Assembly: GCF_028769735.1 (NCBI RefSeq)
Contig: NC_088171.1
Span: 69,085,216 to 69,149,215, forward strand
DNA length: 64,000 bases
Source of the DNA: Zonotrichia leucophrys gambelii
Lineage: Eukaryota; Chordata; Aves; Passeriformes; Passerellidae
Direction: 5' to 3'
Positions within the stretch are counted from its first letter, which is position 1; each line of letters starts with the position of its first letter. Below, in pieces: positions 11,501 through 23,500 of this stretch. The notes under the pieces were generated by a model. The model had not been told where the DNA came from. It saw only the letters and a list, made by a program, of their open reading frames with translations, and ran no database searches. A program made the position numbers and the translations under genes.

Positions 11501-14500
11501 TTTGCTTCATCCCTCCCTGCTGCCCAACTTGCTTGCTCACCTTGCTGAGGTTCCCTCCATAGCTTCAACAACATGGAGCAGCAATGCATGTGTGGGTACC
11601 TGCAACCTCCTGATGGCCACAGCTCCACACAAGGACATTGGAGGTGCTCTTTGTGTTGTTGTTGCTGTTTCTTTTTTTTTAATGCTGGTGATGCTAGAAA
11701 GCATTGATAAGTCATGCTCTGGGAAATGCAAGAAGTCAGGTTGCCTGGGCAACCCCTGCTTGGCCTCCTGGCATGAAGGCATGATGATCCAGCCTTTAAT
11801 AACATGATTACAACCTATTTTTTCCACAGGGCATAGGATGGACGAATCAGTGCATAGGATGGACGATGATGTGGGAATGAAGCTGTTGTCTGTTCCTCAT
11901 TTGTTGCAGAATTTGGAAGGTGTGTAGTGAATGAGGCAGAGGCTTGCAGAAGGAAAAAGGACAGTGCTGGGGAAATGAAGCTGAATACCTCCTGAAGAGC
12001 TGTACTCATTTGCTGGGTCTGTCAGGGATGTTCTTGTCTGATGATGGAGATTTCCCTGGAATCAGGCCCTTTCAGTGCTGTCACTAACCACAATTTCTTC
12101 AGTGTCTGTCTCTAGCGTGTAATTCTGGGGCTTGTTCTGCAGAAAGATGGAAGCATTTATATCAACACCTAAAGGGGTATTGCTGCATGATTTTTTCTCA
12201 TCATGGACACAATTCTTCTCTATTTTATCTCCCTGCTTCCAAACAGGAGTAATCTTTGCTATTAATCTTACAAGAAGTTGGTAGAGATTTGCATTTATGA
12301 AGTATATATATATTCTGACAGCACTGTAGGAATGTCTCTAAGGAAATCTATGATTTTTTGTACTCTCTGGAAAGTTGGGCTAATGAGGCTGAGGGGTACA
12401 TGTTGAATGGGAAAGGCAGAGATGTCTTTAACAGCTGCCCCTTGGATGACTGCAGTGAACATTCTGGGGGAAAAACTAATGTATGGTCATCTAAATGCTG
12501 TGTCATAATGCACATGAGCAACTGAAGATTGCAACAGCAACCTCTTATGTCTGACTTTTCAATCTTATTTGAATGTAATTAGAAATAGAGGATTCAAATA
12601 AATCCTTGCAATCAGTCCATAGCTGTTAGAGTCCTGGAGTTACAGAGTTGTTCTCATGAAAGGAGGTTCATTTTAAGTGTTGTTAGTTTTTGTGTCCAGT
12701 GCTTGGGTTAGAAAGCCATTCCAGTCTCCATATTCCTCTTGCACTGCAGGTGCATTTTAGCATTCAATTCAAATACACTATTGCTGTCTGGGTTTGTTCT
12801 TTTTTCCCTTTCCCATTTGCTCCCATCTGTGCCTATCTTAAATCTCTTTTTCCTCATGTTATATAAGAAGAGAGCAGCCCTGTTCCTGTACTGAGATGAA
12901 GTTCTCTATCTCCTCTCCTTTTATAAATACAATACTCCAGCTTGCCAGAGCTTTAGTTTCTCAAATATTGATGACCAGAACTGTAAAAGAATTCCAATAT
13001 TTCATTGTCAGAATTGCAAATACCTCATGGCTGCATTAAACTGGTGCCATATAGTCACTTGTGTTCAAGTAGTACATAACCAAGTCCAACACAGGTTTTG
13101 CTTATCTTCCACCAGGAGCATTTCCCCTTAATCACTGAGAATTTTGCATTGTATTTCATATTTTCACTTGCTTTTGCCACATGCTGGATCTCGAGCTCAC
13201 CCAGTTCCTCCAATGGCCAATTTGCATTGTACTTACCCTTGATAGTATGGTGGTGCCTCACTTTGTCACCAGCAGACCTTGCTGGTACCTTTCTGAGGTT
13301 TTTGCCAAGCTCTCTATTCAGATTATTAAACAAGATTTTTTTTAAATAAGATGAGTCATCCCACTACTAATGTCCTGCCATCCGTTTATGATTTCTATTT
13401 TTCTATCCCTTATCCTTCTCTGCCCATCAGTCAGTATTTTACCTATCTCATAATTTCTGTATATGGCTTGAGAGCTGGACAAAATTCCTGGAAGGTATAA
13501 ATAAACCTTGTGTACCAGTAACTCTGCCTGCCTGAGAATAGATTGCTTCACCTCTGTGTTTCAGACTGGTCCACCTCCTGCTGCAGAGCTGTCATGCTCC
13601 AGGGATTGATTGAGTCTCTATGCTCGGCTTCCATAGATCTTTTCATGTTCAAAGAGCTACTGACAGTATCGTTTAGCAGCCAGAAAAATCCAGCAAAAGT
13701 TCATCACCACAGGACACTTGTCATTTTGGACATAATTTTTCTGTGGCTTGATTTGGGCTTTTGTCTGTTTTGTCTGTGCCAAGTGATGCAGAGATGGGTG
13801 GCTTCATCTGAAGGCTCTAAAGATACTTTCTGATTTTGAAAGGCATGCTCCTGAGATGCAGAGGGTCTCTTGAGAATTCAGCAGCTTTGAGAGCTGGGAG
13901 CTGGTAGGGTTCCCCTTCCCATGAGACTTTCAAAGTCTGCCAGTGAATAGTTCTAATTTCCACTGAGATGTAAAGAGTTAGCTTGTTGACAGTTTTCCTA
14001 CTGAGTCCCTGAATAAGAGGCCTAGAGTGTGTGTGGGCTCTGGAGTATGGGAAAACTTATTAGGGGCCTCTGAATAAATGGATAGAAATATTCTTATATT
14101 CAACACTCTACTTTTTGGTAAATCAAAACTGAAGCATTAAATGCTAATTTCTCTGTACTGGTGACTTCGGTGTAAAATCAAAGAGTAAACTGAGGGTACA
14201 AAGAGTTTTTCTGGTGTTAGTTCTGAAAGAAAATAGTTTGCTTCTATGAGGCTTTAATAGGCTTTGGCTTGCCTTTTAATATCTTAACTTTGACCTATGA
14301 AGTCAGCCTGAGAGCTGCCACTCTCCTGATGCTCATCAAAGTGAGTGGAGCAGCTCCTTTCATGCAGGCAGGCTCCCTCCAAAGACAGCAGGTCACTTAC
14401 CTGAGAGCCAGTTCTCTAGCTGATGGCTTTTTTGCAAGTCACATAGCTTATTTTTTCTTATTAGAATGATATTTTAGTTATTGCAGGTCATTAATTTTGC

Positions 14501-17500
14501 AGTGGGGATTTTTGGCGAATATCTCACTAGTATTCATAGAAGCAAAGGAGGGAGAAAGCCATCAGAAAGATGGATTGTGTTGGAGACTTGGAGGCAAGTC
14601 ATTCTTCTAAAGCAGGTGATTTAGATTCGGAGTTTTAACAACATCATAGAGGGATGGAGGCGTAAATAGCTGGTAGAGTCACAAGGCTCTCAATAAAAAG
14701 CTAGGTTTTGTTTGCATTCTTTGGTGTAAGGTTTGAGACCAGATTCCTTTTTCCCCTCTTTTTTTTCTTTTTTTTCTCCTTTGTTTGTTTTTTTTTGTTT
14801 GTTTGTTTATTTTTCAAATTCTTGTAATGCTGTTACATCTGGAATCAAGACATTTTTGTATGATGCTGTGTCCATGGAGTGTAACCCCCACAAAAGCAGA
14901 TTAAGGGTCCACTGCAGAAAGACTGCTGCATGAGTAGGGTAGAGAAGGGGTGAGCTCCCCTGTCATGTGTGATCCTCACTGCAGCTGGTACAGGAGCTGT
15001 TGGACAGCTCACACAACCAAGTGAGCCCTTACCTGAGGGCAGAACAGCAGCTCAGTGAAAAACACTGATGGGAACTGGTTCAGAAGCACTGACTTATGAG
15101 AAAGGTTAAAAGGGGGGCCTGAGTGCAGGTGAGAAGGATGCATGACAATAAACAAAGAACATATGGTTATAGGAACACCTAATGTATGAACAAAGCAAGA
15201 GTGGAGGGCATAATAATGGTTGGTTGCAAATAAAAGCATAGCCAAGTTGATAATTTCTTCTCTTGATTTTATTGAGTTGTGGCTCAATACAGCATGTATT
15301 CACAAGTAAGTCTACTCTCTGTCTTGAAAGTAAAATGTAAAAATTTCTCTGAGAAACAAACAAACAAAAATCCCTATCAGATTAAGAAAATCTGAAGAAT
15401 ATGGCATATTTACCTTCTGCTGACAGAGGATGAGATGTTTTACTTTATAGGCCAGATCTGGTCATTCTTAGTTTAAGAGTGAACCCTTTTGAAATCTGTG
15501 CAATATGTGTTGTTTGGGTAGTGATTTTCATTGTTGCCCTTCAGCTGAAATAGTAAACACCCACCAACAGCCTTTCAAAACCCTTGTGCTTCTCCTAGTG
15601 TTTGCTTTCACCTTTTTTTTTCTGTAGAAGGTTTGGCCGGGACTCAATCATGGCCTTTATAATTATGTTTTATCTAACTGCTTCAATTGTTCTGAATTAT
15701 TTTGTTCCCACTTATTCCTTCCTAGAATCTTGCTACAAAAATTATTTTGACCTTGTTCTTTGAGATTAGGCTCCACTTTTTTATTGCTTATATTTTAATA
15801 TGGCCCCAATCCATTGCTGAGTCTGAAGAGGGTATCTGTAATACAAATATTAATTTAACTAATTTTTTTTCTTTTGCTCCACCTTAGTTTTTCTGCTTTT
15901 GTGTGCTTCATAGGTTCAGGGAAGAAATGGCCATTATCAGGTTGTTAGGAAAGTAGTATAGCCATATTCTGCCTAAATACAATCACTGATCTAAAATACA
16001 CTTTGCTGCTTTTGTCAGAAGCCTTCCCAGTAATTACTCTAGAGAGAAGACCAGGAGTGACCTGTGAGCAGTTAATAGATCAAGCATTTGCATGTAAATA
16101 GTGTTTGCTTTATTTGTTATTTTTGTGATGCACTTTTCAAATAATAGCTGGCAAATGTGGGTTTTGTTTCATTTGTAGATTTAGATGACCTTTTTTTTAA
16201 AATCCGCCCCTCCCCCCCAACTTGCTTTTATTTTCTCCTGTCTTGCATCTCTTTAGGAAGTTGTTATTCAGCAGAGTAAGGCAGAGGTCAGGGCAGGCCA
16301 GGCCAGCGTGGGCAGCTGAGGACACCCGAGCTCATTGTGTATGCACCAAGAGAACTCATGCACCCTTCACAACAGGGCCACGCTGCTGCCTTAAAAAAAA
16401 AAAAAAAAAAAAAAAAGCATTAGTGAAAGCCTTTACCCCAGAAAACAGACCTAGTCTGTGCTCTTGGTGGGCATTATTTTTGTGATGCTTCTTTATAGCT
16501 ACAGCTCCTCCTGCTTTTATTGGACTTGTTGCCCACTGATCCGGTAGCTTGGAAACAGTGGCTGCTTTGGCACGCTTAGGTAGGTGTTCAAACTCCAACT
16601 TAAGGATAATTGGGAAATAAACAGTGCCCTTCATTATTGTCCCATGCCAAAACAAGGGTATCAGAGGCAGCATTTGTAAGGCTTGTGTGTTATTTCAGCA
16701 TTGCAATGAAAAGTTCACTTGAAGCTGCCCAGAACTGGAAGGACATGGTGGGACTTCAGAAATGCAAAGACACCCAGCTGCTGATGCCCAATGATTTTTC
16801 TTTAAGGAAATGTCTTAACGTTTAGGACATCCATCAGAAAAATTTTAAATATTTGAAAAGGGAGTGGAGTGGAAGATGGATGAGCTGACATAATGTCCTT
16901 GCCACTGCATTCTCAAACTTGCATTTGAACAAACTACAAAAGATGACCCATGAAAACTGAGTTTGAGCTCCAGTCCTTTCCATGGCTTTTTAGATATGCA
17001 TTGCACAATGGGGCAGAGCCTGTAGCTGCACGACTGAGCTGTAGTCCTCCCTGTGAAGGGTTCTAAAAATTAACAGAATCCTGAAGTCCTTCAAGAAATT
17101 TGCTATCATGCTTGTTGGGGTCAAGCTCCATGTTGCTCCGACTTTACATACACATTTTTAACTGGGAGGATGTTTGGAGTATGGAGTTCTTTTGCCCCAA
17201 GAAGATGAAGGGAAGCCTGGAAGAAAAGGAGGAACCTGTGCTGGACTTTAGTCAGGTAGTTCAGCATTTTTATAGTTCCTATAAATATAATCAATAGTGT
17301 TCTGCTCTCCAGAGCATCCCTCAGAATATCTTAGTTCACAAGTAAATCTTCTCATTCTCCTCAGTGAAATGATAATTCTGATTTGATTTGTTTCAGAGCT
17401 GGAAAAGGAAATCACCAGGAGACCAAAGAAAGTCTGCATTGTTAAAGTGGTGGGAACAAGGAACCTGTGGAAAAACATCGTAGTGTTGTGTGTGAACTCG

Positions 17501-20500
17501 TAAGTGCAATCTCTTTGTTTAAATATCTGTGTGGTCAGTGAACTGGAGCAGCAATGGGAAGTGATGAGGGAGCTCCACTATTTCCTACTGTGGGACCCTT
17601 CACTAACATCTTTGATAAATGATCCTGGGAAAATACCAGCTGTTGCAGGGAACCAAATTTTTATGGCAAACATGGAGGAGCTCAGTGGCTCTTTCAGGTA
17701 GCAGAATTACATCTTCTCAGGTGCCATGCTGCAATTGTGTTGCTGTCACCAGTGGTCTGGTGTGGCCATGTGCTGATAAGTGTTCATGCATACTCACATC
17801 TGCTTGGCATCCCAGGTGGGAGATTGGAAACCATTCCTGCCCCAGAAGTACAGGTTCAAGTTGTGTACATCTGACAGAGCTGTGGTGCAGAGGAAGATGG
17901 TGCTTGCCAGTAAATACAAGTTGCTCCCTCGTATAACAGTTGTGCTTGGTGGGTCTTCAAAGGCAGATTACAAAGTGCCTCAGCACTCCCAAATTATGTG
18001 CAGGGGGTCACAGGGGGAATGTGCAGTCTCCAACAGGACAATGTGATGCTCACCTCCTAAGGCTTCAGTTTGGACATGCTCATGTGGGCAAAAAGAAGCA
18101 TCAGCCTGAGGGTTTTGCAGGTTACAGGTTCTGAGATCTTCTGTCCAGTACTGACACCTTGTAAAGAGGAAATACATTGGCTTGCAAATTCTGGAAGGGC
18201 ACCAGCAGTGCATTTTCTATTTTTTCCATCTTGTAAAATGCCCACTTGAATTTTTCATTGTTTTCTTTTCAAATGGGAGGTGGAGCTGGAGAAGGCTGGG
18301 AATCACCTTCCTCTGCTAGGTTTCAAAGTATGTAGCTCTCTTGTGGCTTTTTCTTCCTCACTTCAGGGCACTGCTCTGCAGCCCTCGCTCCTGTTAGCAG
18401 GCTTATGGATCAGTCAGCACCCAGAGGGGACAGCCCCCATGCTGGGCAAGCAGTCACCCAGAAGCACACAGACTTCAGGGGTCAGTCTCCAGCATAATTT
18501 ATTGCAGAATCCACTCTGGTTTTATGAGTTTTGTGTCTCTCTTCCACCCACCAGTGAGGGACTACCTCTGTTCTGAAAGAGTTCTTTCTTCTTAGGCTCA
18601 CCAAGTACATTAGGTAGACAGTGTTAAATGAATTTGTGAAAACTGTTTGCATGGGCAATTCTCCCCTCCTCCCTCACCCACATTAATTTGCATATTTGGA
18701 AATTCCTTAAATCAGATCTAGGCAGTCCAAAAAATAATTTCTGGCATTAGCACATGAAGGCTGTTTGCATCCAAGCAGAGCATGAAGCAGATGTACATCT
18801 GAGGAAATAGATTTCATGTTTGTTTTTAAGGAGTGGAAAAAAAATTAATTTTACTTCTGTTACTCCTGTTAGACAGAGCTGTGCTAAATTTTTAGTTCAT
18901 ATAGAAGGAACCTTCTGCAGGGAACAAAAAGAAATTAAGGAAGACAAGGATTCAATTTTAAAAGTAACTATTCTGAGCTGCTCACCAAGTGAAGAGAATA
19001 GATTCTTAGCAAACAGGCTGGAAAGCCAAGTCCAAATGATTAAATAATTTACTTTATAAGTCATGGTCTCAATAGCAATTTCTGCAACTGTGTTTGCATG
19101 CATAGAATAGAAAGACAGAAGAAAAGCTGGTTAACTCTGCTCTTTTATTACTACTGTTTTGCTGATTAATATTTCTCTTAGGGGAGGAGTCAGCTATAAT
19201 CTAGTTATTCAAAGCAAATGTCAATTTTGTGTAACCGGAAGCACTTGTATTAGGTTTTTATCAGGGACAAGGTGTTTGGTATTAAGGATGGGGTTTTGAA
19301 CTAGAACATTGATTCACAAGTTTGCAAGAAAAGCTCCTCAGGCCGTGGACTGTCATGCACTCAGGGTCTGCACAGCCCCACAGCTGTTTCTGTGCTTATT
19401 TGGATACCCAGTTTATACTGACAGAACTTCAAATTCCTGAACTTCAGAAGTATAGAAGTGTATCAGTGTAAGGTATCTGCCTTTTTTGCTTTTTTTTTCT
19501 TTTGTTTTTCTTTTTTTTTGGAGACCTGGATCTGTGCCTCCCACTCTGTCAAGCACTGTTAATTTGTGCCATGAGATTTGTCTTGTGTAAGTGCCAGGGA
19601 CAGGAGGTTCTTCCTGGCAGAGGAACTTGAGCTGTGATGGTGCAGTTGAGAGCATTGACCTCTCCTGTTGCATCCATGCTGCTGTTTTGTATTTTGTACC
19701 ACATCAGGGGTGAAGCTGGGGCTTCTCATCAGACTTTTGTACCTTTAGCCCCTTTCTCTTTCTTCCTTTTTTTCTTTTCTATTTTTTGGAGGCACAGAGT
19801 GAGACAGAAAAAAGATGTGTGAAATGTGATGGTAAGATGTTGATCAGTGGCATTTCAAAGGAAGTTTTTTAAGAGGAGGAGACACATTGCTATGAAGGGT
19901 GGTGTAAATGTGTAGACTGAATTAGATCTTGTTGTTTCATAATTGTAATAATCATTGCAGCACATACAATTTCAAACACTCCTTTCTCAAGGGCTTTCAG
20001 TTTTAATGGGCTAGCTTGGGAAGTGAGCTGTAATGCTTGTATTTAATATGGCCAAATGCCACAGGCAGGTGGGTATTCCTGGTGTTTTGCTGTCCAAGCA
20101 CAGAGGCTACTTCATCACAGCAGAGCTGGCTCTGTACTGTCAGCAGGGGCACTGGGAAGAGAGAGATGTGCTCCTCTGGGAATGAGATTTCTCAAATACA
20201 ATGGGAAAACCTACCATGCGCTAGGAGTTCTAAAGTTCCCCATGCCTTGATCATACCATGAGCAGCAGCTAAATGAATAAAGTCAGCAAATATTTGGCTC
20301 AGTGGAGATTTTTTTCTTTTGCTTCTTTTTATCAATGCTTATTTTCACAGTAGCACCTGGAGATAAGTCTCTTAACTTAGGGTGTTGTATTCCTGCATTA
20401 ATTCCTCCCCGCACTGAATAACACTGCAGTGTGTGTTCTGCCCTCTCAGCAGTGGTCTCTCTTGCCCTCTCCTGTTTCCCCCAGGCTGACTGGTTATGGC

Positions 20501-23500
20501 ATACACCACTGTTTTGCAAAGAGTATGATGGGGCACGAAGCGAAGATGGCGATTACCCACAACTTCTACGCGGACTACTACACCATGGCCGGCATCGCGC
20601 TGGCATCCTGCCTGGCCATGTGCCCCGTGGTCGGCTTTCTGGGCAGGAGAGGAGGACTCCTGCTCTTCATGATACTCACAGCTCTGGCATCGCTCCTGCA
20701 GCTGGGCCTTCTCAACTGTAAGTTGGAGATGACAGCTTTTCAGGACCACGCAAGCTTGACATGCAAATAAGGGACCAGGAAATACTGGCATTTCCTTTGC
20801 CTGTCCCGGATTTGTCATGTGATACACCTGCATAGTTTTAGAATCTGAATTTGTTTGAAGGTTTCCCCAAACACTTGTTTCTCAGGCTCATTAACAAAAG
20901 GCATTGTATTGTGGATGATTCCCATGGTGAAGCTTATTGAGCTTTGGCGTTGTATCCTGGGTAGTCACCAAGAAAACAAGCAAGGAAAGAAGAAACGCTT
21001 TCAATTTTATTTTGGTGAAACATCCGCCAGGGAAAGTGCTGTATCGAGATTGGGAAGGCAAAATCAAGTCTGCTTCCCAAGTGGCCTCCAAACCATGCAA
21101 AAGTTAAAGCAGTAGGTGTATGTCCTCTGCCTGCTCTTAGCATCTTGCTATGAACAAGTAATAAAAAGGTAGCACAGAAATCATGCAGCTGAAAGACCCT
21201 GCTTTTAACACACTGTACACTATACATTCACAGTCCATGTGAATGTATACACATGTATACACATGATTTTGGAAAGTGACAAAGCATTTCAAATGGCTGT
21301 TCCTGCAAAAAGTGAGAGTGTCCCACCTCTTCCTTTGCAAGCAGTAACTTTTATGTGGCCCTTTTGAGCTGTTTCAGCTATTAAAACTGCTATAGAAATA
21401 TTCCCTTTCCTTTTTCCATTTCATTCACTTCATTTTGTGTTGCTTCAGGAGGTTGAACTTGATCAATCAGAGAGGTGTTGAAGCAGAGGGAATCTGGGAT
21501 GTGCTTTGCCTCTCTCACAGGGTCCAGTCATTAGACTCCTGTCCCATAAAACCCCACCCCAAGGAAGGGGGAAGAGGGTTGAGACATACTTTGGACAAAC
21601 TGGATGTGAGACAAATACCAGAACACTGGCTATTGCTGGTTTTAATTTCTATGTTTAGAAATAATTGATGGCCTTAATAAGAAAGAGTTTTTTGCATTGA
21701 GGATGGAAAGCTTTCACTTTCTTGCATACTGAGGGCAGCTCCAAGCCAAAAGGAATTGTTCATATTTACAAATGCCTCTGTTACCCAGAGGCATTTACTA
21801 AGTTCGCCTTTAGCAAACAAGCTATTTGTGGGAGTGTAGGAGGGAAACAGGGAACCTCTTTCATGACATGGAGGAAACTCCAGCATCATGTGTGTTTGCT
21901 CCCAGCTTGGCACAGATGTTTACATTTCCTTTGAGCACATATTTACCATGTCCAGCAATGCCAGCTGAGAGTGGGAGAAGCCCCGTGGCTGCACCCTCAC
22001 CATGTCTGTTGATGGACTGAGACCGTTCACATGCAGATTCACACTGTGCATGTGTGCAACCTCCCAAAGTTCCATGTTCTTCTGGGGGTGTCCATCAGAG
22101 TCTCTTTACACTGAATTTGCCCATTTTAATTTTTGTTTTAAGGATGGGAGATGTTTGTTGAGGCTGTTGTGGCAATGAACACACACTTGCTTAGTTGAGA
22201 GACAGTGTGTCAGAGCCCTTAGTCTGTTCCAGAGCCACGAAAATCTGGTTGCATTTTTTCAAAATAAATTTATGAGGAAGGTGGGAGGCAACACCCTGTA
22301 GGACTCATTACAACCTTTTCCATAACAGGTTTAGGTGGTTTTGTGAGCCAAGTTGCCAGAACTAAGATCAGGCATGGCTTTAGGTGCTTTGTGCTACACT
22401 GGCACTGTCAATGCAGTGCCCTTGTCAGCCTTTCTGACTCCACTCTTTTCTTTGTGAGAAGAGGAGGGAAAGGCAGCCTCGAACTTCCCACTCTTGACCA
22501 TGGCCACGTCTTCCTCAGAAGAACTAGACATTGTTTGGAGAGAAATAGTGACCTTTGTTTATTATGAAATCTGTCACAGCATCTTGCATGTTTTAATTTA
22601 GCATAATTTGGGTGTAATAGGAAAATGAAATCAGAATTTGAGAATGGTGAGAGAGAGAGAAAGGGAGATATTCTGCACCAGCCACAAACCTGCAGCAGAC
22701 CTTGAAGCTCTCCTTGTTAGACCACTCCTCTGAGCTCTGGAGTGTCACCTGGAAAGTCACAGAATCAGGATGGGAAATGAGCAGCAGAGCCGTGCCCAGC
22801 TCATGCTGATGCCCTTCCCCTTGCTGCCCAGGCTGCCATGTGCTCCTGTGTGGCTAGTGTGGCACAGGGACCATCAGCTCATGCTTTTGGAGAGGGATAG
22901 GTCTCCCACCAGTCTGACAGCACTGATGCCCAGATTTTGCTCTTTAACCCAAGCTTCTCTTGGCCATTCCCTCAGGGCTGCAAGCAGGAGGGCATTTTCT
23001 CTTCTCCCCCTTCATTAACAACAAAGAGGCCTTTGTGCTAGTCCCAGTGGTAATTCTGGGGGTTTTAAATATGCTTTACTGCTGGTTTGTTATCACTGTC
23101 TCATTAGCATGCTGTCCTCCAGCTGAGATGTGCCTGGAAACAGCATGTCCTCTCTGGTGGCCAGGGAAAGATGTGAAGGTTTTGGCATGGGAAAGAATTG
23201 GGAGTCAGAGGGTGGGGCTAGGGTGGCATGTGGAATTTACCTTTTTTTTTTTTCAGCTACATAAACATATAAAAACTGTATGTTCTTGTTTTCTCTCCCT
23301 TTCTCTTTTATCTTTCTCTGACTTCCATGGTCTTGGATCCAGTGATTGGAAAATACAGTCAACTTCCAGACTCAGGTATGGTTTACAGACAAATCTGCAT
23401 CATGTGGGGAGCACTCCCCCAGGAACAGGTAGATCCAAAAGGCCTCAGCCAAAGCACCCAGAGCAGAGCTGCTGCCACAAAGGGGTGCAGGGGGAAAGTC

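Larger units (their letters stand above)
5516..17396 (+). other. SLC22A23: SLC22A23 intron, 11.9 kb
   Basis: The longest intron in the window is mostly unique AT-rich DNA. Visible items: CATT repeats around 5620-5636, TG-rich tracts at 6189-6212 and 9924-9940, a 15-bp direct repeat at 11831-11866, a T/TTTG-rich run at 14758-14810, an overlapping inverted octamer at 16086-16099 and an A24 tract at 16393-16416. Open frames of 60-135 codons here show no recognisable protein. Confidence 0.8.

Noticed and set aside
16222..16416. Retrocopy ending in A24
   Set aside because: No AATAAA before the tract and no flanking direct repeat; the upstream sequence is not a recognisable transcript.
20372..20833. 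153-codon antisense frame over the SLC22A23 segment 7-9 exon
   Set aside because: Shadow of a GC-rich coding exon; no independent support.
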